DNA of 64,000 nucleotides from Nocardia sp. NBC_00565. GTDB taxonomy: Bacteria > Actinomycetota > Actinomycetes > Mycobacteriales > Mycobacteriaceae. A model generated the notes under the pieces. That model was not told the DNA's origin. It made no database searches and saw only the letters and a list, made by a program, of their open reading frames with translations. The stretch is taken from assembly GCF_036345915.1 (NCBI RefSeq), contig NZ_CP107785.1, positions 682,001 through 746,000 on the forward strand, read 5' to 3'. This document shows, piece by piece, positions 1 to 9,600 of the stretch. Both the position numbers and the translations under genes were made by a program. Each line of letters starts with the position of its first letter. Position 1 is the stretch's first letter.

Positions 1-1
1 A

Positions 2-241
2 GTACTTGCACACTTCGCGGCGAACTGCGCGCCCGCTTCGCTGGGACTCGGCACCGGCCCGCTGCGCGCCGGAATGTCGCTCAGCGATAGGCCCGTCGAG
101 CTGCGTATGGGGCCGCCGTTGGAGATTCCGGTCGTGCGCGCCGTATTGCTGAGCGTTGCACCGGTTGAGGTGCACATCGGAGTGCTGATGGCCGTTCGCG
201 GACCGGTCGACATCCGTGCCTGGACTTCGGTCAGCGTCTGA
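2..241 (+). CDS. C-terminal part of an unidentified protein (cut by window start)
   Basis: An open frame enters from the window edge and ends at TGA 239-241. About 79 residues are visible. Third codon positions are mostly G or C, as expected for a real gene here, but the bias is weaker than in the core genes. The peptide is rich in Val, Pro and Gly and has no motif I recognise. The opposite strand is also open in one frame across this stretch and could be read as a continuation of the frameshifted gene next door, so the coding strand is uncertain. The function is unknown. Confidence 0.35.
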   Translation, partial: VLAHFAANCAPASLGLGTGPLRAGMSLSDRPVELRMGPPLEIPVVRAVLLSVAPVEVHIGVLMAVRGPVDIRAWTSVSV

Positions 242-245
242 CTCG

Positions 246-473
246 TCAGATGCCAGCCGTGGCACGTCGGGCACTGGTAGACCCGCCGTTCCCGACGCCG
301 CGGATTGTGGGATCGATGCAGGCCAGCACCATTTCCGCGTCGCCACGGGTGAAGTACCCGCGCTTTCCATGCAGGCAGTGGGTAGTCGGAACTCCGGCCG
401 GTTGATTCTTCAGATCGTTGCCGAGTGTGCCGCCAGCGCGATGATGGCCACGAATATGTCGACGCATTGTCAT
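246..473 (-). pseudogene. Small CxxC zinc-finger-like protein, apparently frameshifted
   Basis: ATG at 473-471 has a clear ribosome site AAGGAG about seven bases upstream. The first part contains THCLHGKRGYFTRGDAEMVL, typical of short actinobacterial and phage proteins that start with a basic GKRxYxTRxxA segment and end in a CPxCxGWHLTS zinc-knuckle motif. In the starting frame that ending is missing and the frame stops at 246-248. In another frame, from about position 299 downward, the sequence encodes RRVYQCPTCHGWHLTSQ, exactly the expected ending. One inserted or deleted base near 300 therefore explains the break. The family assignment is from memory of the motif; the molecular function of these proteins is not known. 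A sequencing error is the alternative to a true pseudogene. Confidence 0.5.
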
Positions 474-826
474 AACCTCTCCTTTTGGTGCGGCACAACG
501 TCGGTCGCACAGGCCGGAACACGGCCGTGTGACGTCATGCCGATACGCGTTGTGGTTGGGAAAGCTGATGGGGCGCAATCCGATTCGAAGTTGCACGCGG
601 CGGCGCTCGGCCGCTCCGGGATGAGATGAACAGCAGAGCGTGATCTGCGGTGGCAAGTATCTCGGCGGTGCGCCATATCCGGTGGAACCGGTTGTGGTGC
701 AGTGGGTTCGGCGGTGTATTCGGGTTCGGTTGTGGAGGGGCAGGCTGCGTCCCGCAGCGTCGGTGGGAAGTCGGCACGGGCAGGCAGCGGCGGATCGGTG
801 ACGAGATTCCCGGTTATCGCTAAGCG
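474..826. other. No gene seen; degraded sequence between two gene remnants
   Basis: Neither strand gives a convincing reading frame. The minus-strand frame of the DndB-like remnant stays open through this stretch, but its translation turns into Arg/Pro/Thr-rich low-complexity sequence with no family resemblance. It is therefore probably what is left after deletion of the middle and end of that gene. Confidence 0.4.
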
Positions 827-1232
827 TCTGGACGCTGTCACCAATGACCATGAAGCCCAGCCGGTTCTTGAAATTGCCGCGGGGCACGTGCAGCGCGGGC
901 AGCTGACGCGCGTTCAGGGTGACCGGCGGCAGGATGTAGTCGTCCTGGTTCTCTCGCATGTAGCTGTTGATGTTCTTCACGTGGTCGGTCATCAGGGGCC
1001 GGTTCGTGGTGTTGGTGGGATCGCCGCCCTTGTCGACGGAATCGGAGACGACCTGGTGGGAGAGGAAGGAATATGGGAATGAGGTCGAGATCATCGTCCG
1101 CTGTCCCTGTTGGAATACGGTGCAGGGGAAGACGCGAGCTCCTGCCGCTGCCGCATCGGCGGAAGCGGCCGTGAGCGCCTTGTCCACGCCGTCATGTTCC
1201 ATCAGGCCCATGTGATTTTCGATGATGGTCAT
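827..1232 (-). pseudogene. N-terminal stump of a DndB/DGQHR-family protein
   Basis: The first ~135 residues look like DndB and related DGQHR-domain proteins: VFPCTVFQQGQRTMISTSFP early on, then NRPLMTDHVKNINSYM and a YILPPVTLN segment, followed by a GDS turn just before the place where the DGQHR loop should be. At that point (about 827) the homology breaks: the sequence reads SDNRESRHR and then loses all resemblance. Full-length members are usually over 350 residues. DndB is the transcriptional regulator of dnd phosphorothioate modification genes; related proteins occur in other defence loci. ATG at 1232 is assumed; an in-frame ATG at 1277 lacks a ribosome site. The stump diverges from the BREX operon. 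Confidence 0.55.
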
Positions 1233-1277
1233 TTCCTTTGCTTCGGTACTACCAGTGGATGATTGCTTGGGGCTCAT

Positions 1278-1986
1278 TTACGCGCCACGACACCTCGCTG
1301 TTGAACGGGTGGCGTGGGGTTGCCGGTCCGATCGCCGACGGTCGTGACAGCGGTCAACATTGTTCTATGTATGACGAATTTCATTCTGTGACAGTGAAAT
1401 CGGGAGGAACGCTGTTGGTTCGATCCCGGTTCCAGCTGCTTCGATGCGCAGGCGGGCGAGTGCGGTTGCCGTGATTGATGCGCCTGGCCGCTCGGGTTAT
1501 TGGCCCGTGTGTCAACAGGATTAGAGAGACAGCGTGCTCAATCCCGGGCGCTGCCGGTGACGCTGATTACCGTGACCAATGCGAGCGACTGTGCACAACA
1601 GCGTGATGCAACGCGCGGAACTCGATGCTCGCGCCTACGTTAGCGCTGATAGCGGCCCGGATGGGATAGAAGTTCGGACGTCGAGTGACTGACTCTCAGC
1701 GACCTGATCGCCGTTGTGCCCGTTATGCATTGGAATCCCTTATCGCGATCACCCAGTTGGGTGACCCGGACGATCCGAGTAGAACAGAATGACACAGTCC
1801 AAAGGTCATTGCAAATCGCATCGATTGCAGATGTCCTTGTGCGCGAAGGGATCTGGTGATCTTGTTCGGCATGCGGTGTGCGTGTCGGTCCGTAAGATGG
1901 GGGAGGGCGTGGCAGCGAGATCAGTTGCTGTTGCGGTAGTTTGACCGTCTCGATGGGCGAGTCAATTCGCCAGAAGGAGGGGGGCG
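1278..1986. other. Long non-coding leader upstream of BREX
   Basis: About 700 bases without a convincing gene on either strand. Short frames exist but lack ribosome sites and normal codon bias. The stretch must carry the promoter of the BREX operon; one clean palindrome is annotated separately. I cannot place -10 and -35 boxes with confidence. Confidence 0.5.
1749..1764. promoter_or_regulatory. Perfect 7-2-7 palindrome upstream of BREX
   Basis: TCACCCAGTTGGGTGA is a perfect inverted repeat (arms TCACCCA and TGGGTGA, spacer GT) about 220 bases before the brxA start. The size fits an operator for a dimeric regulator, but no regulator gene lies beside it, so the role is a guess. Confidence 0.3.
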
Positions 1987-2607
1987 GTGGCACTGCAGTC
2001 GGCCTCGACGGCGCGCTATGCGCTGTCATTCACCAGTGGTGCCCTCCTTATGCGTGAGGCCGTGATTGCTGCGCCGATCTACCTGCGTGAGGGTGACTGG
2101 TCCAAGGTTCGAGAGATCATCGGCGGCGACAACCTGCTGCAAGCCCGCACTGTGTCTTCCGGGTTGAGACTCGGGCGCGAAACCGTACAGCGACTCGCCG
2201 TGCTCACCGATGCCGAGATCGAGCTGTTGACCGAGGCGACGGCCACCGAGCGAGGCCACCTGCTGTGGTCGGCGGCATGCCGTCGCTATGGCCTGATCGG
2301 CGAGTTCGCCGAGGAAGTCGTGCGGGAGCGGTTCCTCATGCTGACGGTCACCCTCGACCACGGGGATTTCGATGGATTCGTGCGTGGAAAGGCTTTGTGG
2401 CATACCGAATTGGCCGAACTCAAGGACTCGACACTGCGCAAGTTGCGGGCGAACGTGTTCAAGATGCTGAGCGAGGCTGGCTTGCTATCCGACCGCGGGC
2501 ACATCCTCCAGGTGGTCCTGTCTCAGCGCGTCTCCGGTGCGCTGGCGGACCGGACGCCAAGTGAACTGCGGTTCTTCCCGACGAACGACGCCCACCGGGA
2601 GAACTGA
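1987..2607 (+). CDS. brxA: BREX protein BrxA (DUF1819)
   Basis: A 206-residue protein matching the DUF1819/BrxA family, the small first gene of type 1 BREX phage-defence operons. BrxA is a helical protein reported to bind DNA; its exact role in defence is unsettled. Visible features include a helical N-terminus (SFTSGALLMREAVIAAPIY), the family-typical segment DWSKVREIIGGDNLLQARTV, and a C-terminus running into GHILQVVLSQR. The start is GTG with a strong ribosome site AAGGAGG at 1975-1981. It is the first gene of the operon, three bases ahead of brxB. Length is normal for the family (about 200). Confidence 0.88.
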   Translation: MALQSASTARYALSFTSGALLMREAVIAAPIYLREGDWSKVREIIGGDNLLQARTVSSGLRLGRETVQRLAVLTDAEIELLTEATATERGHLLWSAACRRYGLIGEFAEEVVRERFLMLTVTLDHGDFDGFVRGKALWHTELAELKDSTLRKLRANVFKMLSEAGLLSDRGHILQVVLSQRVSGALADRTPSELRFFPTNDAHREN

Positions 2608-2610
2608 CAT

Positions 2611-3210
2611 ATGACACCCAACGAGATCTCCAAGCAGGAAGAGCACCTGTTCGCGGTGCTCAGCGGTCAGCGGTTCCTCCAAATGGAGGGGCTGAGTTAT
2701 GACATGCCGTTCTTCATTTACCCCTACGACCCTGAGGACGCGCTCGCGATTTCGGGGTCGAAGACGCGTATCAAGAACCGTCTCGGCAACAAGGGCGTTC
2801 ATGTCCGTGAGATCAACCTCTATGACCTGTCGGTGGAGATCCTCAACGATCGCGATGTCTGGGATCGGTTGCTTGCTCTTGAACTGGAGCAGAACAAGAA
2901 CGACTTCCGCGACCTGCTCCAGGGAATGCTCGACCCGCAAGGGCACATCGCACCGGCCATCCGCGCAAAGCTGGCTGAGAGTGAGTTCGACATCCTTTTC
3001 CTCACCGGCATCGGCGAGGTCTTTCCGTACATCCGATCACACAACGTGCTGAACAACTTACAGAGCGTGGTGTCCGGCAAGCCGATGCTTGTGTTCTTTC
3101 CCGGCCGATACGAACAGTCCGACACCTTGGGGTCGTCGCTCGTGCTGTTCGGGCGACTCAAAGACGACCAGTACTACCGAGCCAAGAACATCTTGGATCA
3201 GGAGGCTTGA
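2611..3210 (+). CDS. brxB: BREX protein BrxB (DUF1788)
   Basis: A 199-residue protein of the DUF1788/BrxB family, second gene of type 1 BREX. Diagnostic stretches are MPFFIYPYDPEDAL, the core DILFLTGIGEVFPYIRSHNV followed by LNNLQ, and KPMLVFFPGRYEQ near the end. BrxB is required for restriction and is thought to act as a scaffold with BrxC and PglZ; no enzymatic motif is visible here. ATG at 2611 follows the brxA stop by three bases, with GGGAG as ribosome site, so the two genes are co-transcribed. The next gene starts four bases after its stop. Confidence 0.9.
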   Translation: MTPNEISKQEEHLFAVLSGQRFLQMEGLSYDMPFFIYPYDPEDALAISGSKTRIKNRLGNKGVHVREINLYDLSVEILNDRDVWDRLLALELEQNKNDFRDLLQGMLDPQGHIAPAIRAKLAESEFDILFLTGIGEVFPYIRSHNVLNNLQSVVSGKPMLVFFPGRYEQSDTLGSSLVLFGRLKDDQYYRAKNILDQEA

Positions 3211-3214
3211 CTCG

Positions 3215-6200
3215 ATGAACCTCAACGCGATCTTCGCCAAGGACGTCCAGCGCTCCATTGAGGGTGTCATCAAGGCTGACGATGCCGCGCACTTGGGGAC
3301 CGAGGTCGACGAGTACGTCCTGACGAACGAGGCAGCGAAGGGACTCGAGCAGCTGCTCGAGGCGTATACCAACTACACCAACACGAACGGTGTGTGGATC
3401 TCCGGGTTCTTCGGCTCCGGTAAGTCGCATCTGCTCAAGATGCTGGCCCATTTGCTCGGCAACGTGGATGGCCAGGAGTTTCCGCGTGCGCGTGTCTCGG
3501 AGAGCTTCAGGTCCAAGGCACACGGTTCGTTCCTACCGGCGCTCCTGGGCAAGGCCGACCGTATCTCGGCCAAGAGCCTGCTGTTCAACATTGACCAGAA
3601 GGCCACCCTGATCACGAAGGACCAGACCGACGCGCTGCTGAAGGTGTTCGTCAAGGTCTTCGACGAGAGCCGCGGCTACGCAAACCAGGGGCACGTCGCC
3701 CGGTTCGAGCGTGACCTGGACAACCGCGGCCAGTACGAGGCATTTAAGGCTGCTTATGCACGGATCGCGGGCCGCGACTGGACGCTGGGTCGCGAAGAAG
3801 GCGTGCTCGAAGAAGTCAACGTGGCCAATGCTTACGCCGAGGTCAGCGGCCAGGCCGAGGGCGCGCCGACGAACATCCTCACGAAGTACCGCAACGAGTA
3901 CGCGGTCTCGATCGAGGATTTCGCCGACGAGATCAAGGTCTGGCTCGATAAGCAAGATGAGGGCTTCCGGCTGAACTTCTATGTCGACGAGGTCGGTCAG
4001 TTCATCGGGTCGAACACGCACCTGATGCTGAACCTCCAGACGATCGCTGAGTCGCTCAACACGAAGTGTCAGGGACGCGCGTGGGTGTTTGTCACCTCGC
4101 AGGAGGACATGGACAAGGTCGTCGGTGACCGCACCAAGCAGCAGGGCAACGACTTCTCCAAGATCCAGGCGCGGTTCGCAACCCGTGTCAAGCTGACCAG
4201 CGCCGACGTCGAAGAGGTCATCCGTAAGCGCCTGCTGGAGAAGAACGAGGCCAGCAAGCCAATCCTCAGCGCGATCTACGCTGCGGAGTCAGCGAATTTC
4301 AAGACGCTGTTCGACTTCGTCGACGGCGCGACGACCTACCGCAACTACACCGACGAGGCGCGCTTCGTCGACACCTACCCGTTCGTCAGCTACCAGTTCC
4401 CGCTTTTCCAGGCGGCAATCGCCGGGATCTCTGAGCACAACGTATTCGAAGGCCGCAACAGCTCGGTCGGCGAGCGCTCGATGCTCGGTGTCGTGCAGAA
4501 GGTTGCCAAGGATATCGGTGATGTCGAAGTGGGTGCCCTCGCCACGTTCGACCACATGTTCGCGGGCATCCGCGCATCGCTGAAGTCCGCTGCACAGCGT
4601 TTGATCGGTGTCGCCGAGCGCAACCTCGACAACGAACTTGCTGTACGGCTCCTCAAGGCGCTTTTCCTCGTCAAGTACGTCGAAGGCTTCCACGCCACCC
4701 CGCGCAACCTCACCGTTCTGGTTTACGACCGATTCGGCCTAGACCTGCCAGCTCTGTCCAAGCAGGTGCGGGAGGCGCTGATGCTGCTGGAGTCGCAGAC
4801 GTACGTGCAGCGCAACGGCAACGTCTACGAGTACCTGACCAACGATGAGAAGCGCATCGAGGAGGAGATCAAGAATGTCGATATCGACGCCGCCGAGATC
4901 AGCGCACGTCTGTCGAAGATTCTGTCGGGCGATGTGATCCGAACCAACAAGTTGCGCTACGCCAAGAACGGCCAGGACTTTCCGTTCGGCTACAAGCTCG
5001 ACGATCAGGTGCACGGGGCGCAGCGTGAACTGACGTTGCACTTCATCACTCCGGAGTACCCTTTCGGGCCCGACGAGATCCGCATGCACAGCGCGGGCAA
5101 GGACGAGCTGCGCGTCATCCTTGAGCCCGACGAGCGCGCACTCTCGGACTTGCGCCTGCTCATCAGGACCGAGAGGTACACGAAGCGCAAGCAGACGACC
5201 TCGCTCACACAGGTCGAGGATCAGATCTTGCGTTCCAAGGCGACGCAGAACGTTGAGCGCGAAAAGGAAGTCGTCGAGCGCATCCGCAGCGCCGTCGGTA
5301 AATCTGAACTCGTGATCAACGCCACGGACGTCTCTTCCAGCTCACAGGACGCGATCACGCGCGTGACCGATGGGTTCCAGGATCTCGTCAGCCGCACCTA
5401 CACCCAACTCAGCCTGCTCGGTGGGACGACCTACAGCGAGCAACAGGTTGCCGTGTTCGCCAACCCCGATCAGTCCGTCCTGATCGACGACCCGTCGCTA
5501 TCGAAGCTCGCAAATCCGGGCGAGGAGATCCTCTCGTATGCATTGCGGCGCGACCGGCTCGGCGAGCAGGTGACCGTCAAGGCGATCGTGGACGCGTTCC
5601 AGGCAAAGCCGTATGGCTGGGATCTGGCGTCGATCGAAGTGGTGATCGCTTGGCTGGCCGGAACCTCGAAGATTACCGTCACCGTCGACGGCAATGCCCT
5701 CAAACGCTCCGAAGTCCCTGCGGCGCTGCGTAACACGCAGAAGCACTCTCATGCCGTGGTTGCACCTCAGAGGTCTTTCGACGACCGCAAAGTCACAGCG
5801 TTCCGCAAGTTCTGCATGGATTTCTTCGACGAGGCGGCTGCACCCAAGGATCCGCTGGAACTTGTCCGGCATGGTAGCGACAAACTGCGTGGCAAGCTCG
5901 ACGAACTCAAGGCGTGGGTCACCGGGTCGAAGTATCCGTTCGTCGCACAGTTGGCGGCGCCGATCGGGTTGCTAGAGCAGATCGTTGGAAAGCCGGACGA
6001 GTGGTACCTGACCGAGTTCGGTCTTGGCGACGATCTGCTCGATACCAAGGAGTCCTTGATCGACCCCATTCAGTCGTTCCTCAACGGCGGCCAGCGCATC
6101 ATTTACGACGAAGCCGTTGCACTGCTCGATGCGAACGTGAACAACCTCAACTACCTGCCCACGGACAGCGACGCTGTTGTGAAACGAATACTGAGGGACC

Positions 6201-6697
6201 CCAACGCGTTTCGCGGTAACCGCATGACCCAGCTTAAACAGGCTGTCGACACACTGGGCAAGCAGGTCGACGAAACCCTCTCATCCCGTCGAGCCGCAGT
6301 GATCGAGGCGATCGAGGGCCGCAAGACCGAGATGGTCGGCAGCACCTACTTCGAGAATGCTACCGACGATGTTCAGAAACAGGTCGTCCGAACGATCGAC
6401 CTGATCATTGCCCGCGTCGGTAGCGAGACGCAGATCGCGCATGTCCGCGAACAGGGCAATGGCTTCGAGGAGACGGACTACCCCAAGCTGATCGACCAGC
6501 TCGTATCGTCGGCGCGACCCACGGATGCCGACGAGGCAACGCCCTCACCGGTCACACAAACCGTTTCGGTGAAGACGATATCGGCGCCAGGCGTGCACGG
6601 TCTGCTCGAGACCAGCGAAGACATCGACCGTTACCTTGACGCGCTGCGTGTCGCGCTGGTGGCCACCATCAACGGCGGAAAGCGAATTGCCCTCTGA
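3215..6697 (+). CDS. brxC: BREX ATPase BrxC (P-loop, DUF6079-like)
   Basis: A large P-loop ATPase of 1160 residues, normal for BrxC (about 1200). Walker A is GFFGSGKSH near residues 64-72, and a Walker-B-like stretch RLNFYVDEVGQF lies near residue 250. The N-terminus (MNLNAIFAKDVQRSIEGVIK) is typical: BrxC proteins begin with this helical segment. The protein is needed for both methylation and phage restriction in studied type 1 systems and is thought to be the energy-using hub of the complex. I chose ATG 3215, just after the brxB stop, rather than longer upstream frames that would overlap brxB. Its stop overlaps the pglX start (TGATG). Confidence 0.92.
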   Translation: MNLNAIFAKDVQRSIEGVIKADDAAHLGTEVDEYVLTNEAAKGLEQLLEAYTNYTNTNGVWISGFFGSGKSHLLKMLAHLLGNVDGQEFPRARVSESFRSKAHGSFLPALLGKADRISAKSLLFNIDQKATLITKDQTDALLKVFVKVFDESRGYANQGHVARFERDLDNRGQYEAFKAAYARIAGRDWTLGREEGVLEEVNVANAYAEVSGQAEGAPTNILTKYRNEYAVSIEDFADEIKVWLDKQDEGFRLNFYVDEVGQFIGSNTHLMLNLQTIAESLNTKCQGRAWVFVTSQEDMDKVVGDRTKQQGNDFSKIQARFATRVKLTSADVEEVIRKRLLEKNEASKPILSAIYAAESANFKTLFDFVDGATTYRNYTDEARFVDTYPFVSYQFPLFQAAIAGISEHNVFEGRNSSVGERSMLGVVQKVAKDIGDVEVGALATFDHMFAGIRASLKSAAQRLIGVAERNLDNELAVRLLKALFLVKYVEGFHATPRNLTVLVYDRFGLDLPALSKQVREALMLLESQTYVQRNGNVYEYLTNDEKRIEEEIKNVDIDAAEISARLSKILSGDVIRTNKLRYAKNGQDFPFGYKLDDQVHGAQRELTLHFITPEYPFGPDEIRMHSAGKDELRVILEPDERALSDLRLLIRTERYTKRKQTTSLTQVEDQILRSKATQNVEREKEVVERIRSAVGKSELVINATDVSSSSQDAITRVTDGFQDLVSRTYTQLSLLGGTTYSEQQVAVFANPDQSVLIDDPSLSKLANPGEEILSYALRRDRLGEQVTVKAIVDAFQAKPYGWDLASIEVVIAWLAGTSKITVTVDGNALKRSEVPAALRNTQKHSHAVVAPQRSFDDRKVTAFRKFCMDFFDEAAAPKDPLELVRHGSDKLRGKLDELKAWVTGSKYPFVAQLAAPIGLLEQIVGKPDEWYLTEFGLGDDLLDTKESLIDPIQSFLNGGQRIIYDEAVALLDANVNNLNYLPTDSDAVVKRILRDPNAFRGNRMTQLKQAVDTLGKQVDETLSSRRAAVIEAIEGRKTEMVGSTYFENATDDVQKQVVRTIDLIIARVGSETQIAHVREQGNGFEETDYPKLIDQLVSSARPTDADEATPSPVTQTVSVKTISAPGVHGLLETSEDIDRYLDALRVALVATINGGKRIAL

Positions 6698-9600
6698 TGG
6701 AAACCGGCCCACTGAAAAGCTTCGCCACCTGGGCGCGTACGGCGCTGATCCGCGAGGTAACTGCCCGCATCGCCGTTGTGCTCGCCCCGGCGTCACCAGA
6801 GCGTGTCGAGTGGCCGAGTACGGTTACGGCGCTCCAAGACGCCGTCAAAGATGCAGGCGGCGGCGACGTGGGCCGTAACACGGTGGCGGACAAGGTGGCC
6901 TACACCTGGTTCAATCGTATCGTCGCCCTGCGGTTCATGGATGCCAAGGGCTATACCGGGATCGGTGTGGTCTCTCCCGAGCATGGTCGCGAGGTTGGCC
7001 AGCCGGAGATCCTTGCAGAGGCCAAGCGTGGAAACATCGACACCACGGTTGTGACCGACAGGCGCACCGTGGAGACCGTGACAAGTCTGCTCAACGGTAC
7101 GCGCCGCAGCAACGACCCGCAGAGCGAGGCGTACGCGCTACTACTCGGTGCGTACTGCCGCCACTGGAATAGCGCAATGCCGTTCATGTTCGAGAGCGAG
7201 GGCGGGTATAGCGGGCTGTTAATGCCTGCGAACCTGCTCGCTGACGACTCGGTAATGGCCCACGCCGTGAGCGTGCTCACCACTGAGGTCTGCAAGGATG
7301 TAGAGGTTATCGGCTGGCTGTACCAGTTCTACATATCTGAGCGGAAAGACGAGATCTTCGCCGGGTTCAAGAGGAACAATAAGGCTGGCGCCGCCGAGAT
7401 CCCCGCAGCGACCCAACTCTTTACACCGCATTGGATCGTTCGCTACCTCGTCGAGAACTCCCTCGGACGTCTGTGGATGCTTAATCGGCCTGACTCACGC
7501 TTAGCAGAGCAGATGGAGTACTACGTTGCCCCGGTCGCGGAGGAGGCTGACTACCTCAAGATTGCCCGCCCCGAGGAGCTGAAGGTCATCGACCCTGCAT
7601 GCGGCTCGGGTCACATGCTCACATATGCATTCGACCTGCTCTATGCAATTTACGAGGAAGAGGGACACGCCCCGCCGGACATTCCCGGCCTGATCCTCTC
7701 GAACAACCTGTTCGGTACAGAGATTGACCCCCGTGCCGGGGGGCTCGCGGCCTTCGTGCTCATGATGAAAGCACGTGCTCGTCAGCGCACGTTCTTCAAC
7801 AAACAAATCGAGCCCAATATCTGCGTGCTCGAACCGATCTCGTTCACACCGAGCGAGCTGGAGATTCTCGTCACGCGCGGCGGCAACGGCGCGCGTGAGG
7901 AGGCATTTTGGAACCAGTTCAGGCAGGCCGACACATTCGGCTCGCTCATTCGTCCGGACGAGGATCTGATCGCGATGCTCAAGCGCCACGCGGATGCGGA
8001 GCTAACAGACAACGGCGACCTCCTCAGAAACGATTTGAGCGCTCGTGCGCGGAAATTGGTTCTCCAATCGGAGTTTCTATCCTCTCGTTACCATATTGTG
8101 GTCGCAAACCCTCCGTACATGGGATCGGGAAATATGGGACCCGAGCTGGCGGTGCGGGCACGAAGAGAATGGCCGTCGAGCAAGGCGGACCTCTTCGCTA
8201 TGTTTATCGAGCGCTCTCTGTGTGCTGTGGAAGACCATGGCTATGTGGCTATGATTGCAATGCAGAGCTGGATGTTTCTGTCGACTTTCGAGGAGTTCCG
8301 TGAGCGTCTCCTCAGGTCGTCAGCGATTCTGTCAATGGCTCACCTTGGGCCTGGGGCATTCGACACTATCGGGGGTGAGGTCGTTGCGACGACCGCCTTC
8401 GTCCTCAAGCGCGATACGGACTCAACCGTCGTGGGTGTTTACTTCCGTCTCGTCGATGTTCCTGCGGCGAGAAAGACCAGTCATTTCCACGAAGCCTTGC
8501 ATTCTCATGAGCCCGGCATAACTCGCTTCGAGGTCTTGCCATCCGAATTCGGCTCAGTCCCTGGATCGCCAATCGCATACTGGTTATCATCGGCCACTAG
8601 AAAGGCATTCGAAGGTGCGATATTTCTTGGAGAGATAGCCAGCATCCGAGAGGGGATCAATACAGGAAATAATGCTCTCTTCCTCCGTCGGTGGTGGGAG
8701 GTAAGTCGAAGTGACATCTCGTTCAACCGAACCACGAACTCCGAGCCGTCGGAGCGATGGGTGCCGCACAAGAAGGGAGGTGGCTTCAGGCGCTGGGCGG
8801 GCAACGAAGAGTACGTGCTCGACTGGGGCAGCCAGGGCGCCAGTATTCACGCGTACCACAGAGTGCCACTGTCGACGAACGGTGCGCCCATGCGGGGAAA
8901 GGCGCACTTTTTTCAGCCTTCACTCTCGTGGAGCCGGATCAGCACTTCAGACTTCTCGATCCGGGAGTACCCGGCTGGGTTCTCGTATGACTCCACGGCT
9001 CCCTCGATCTTCACTACCGAGCGGCGTCTTGAGATGCTACTCGGGCTTCTGAATAGTGTCGTGGTCGGCCATCTGCTGCACGCGATGAGCCCGACATTGG
9101 ACTATCGGATCACCGCACTGAGCAGAGTTCCGTTGCCTACCCGCTGGGAAGAGATCGACCTATCGAGTGTTCGTCGCCTGGAGGAACTGGCGCGTTCGGA
9201 TTGGAACGACTCCGAGACGTCGTGGCACTTCATGCGCTCGCCGTGGATTCCGGAAGATCGGCAGCCGACACGCGTTTCTGCCCTCTGGGATCGAGTGCTG
9301 CACGCAAGGCGAGAACTAACTGCAGAAGTGCGATCTCTTGAGCAGGAGAACAATCGAGCTTTCCTGGATGCGTACAGCCTCCTCGATGAGCTTGACGCGA
9401 CGGTTCCGGAAAGACGGGTCGCTCTTGGTGCGAACGCCAGGTGGCGCTTTCCCGGTGTACAGGACGCAAAAGCCACGCGGAAGTTGGTGGTCGCGGACGC
9501 GGCGCGCGACCTGTGTTCCTATGCGGTGGCGTGTATGTTCGGCCGCTATAGCATTGACGAGCCCGGATTGATTCTCACGAATATGGCGGAGGAGAACTAC

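Noticed and set aside
1640..2029. Minus-strand frame of 129 codons before brxA
   Set aside because: No ribosome site, poor codon bias, no recognisable motif, and it overlaps the brxA start.
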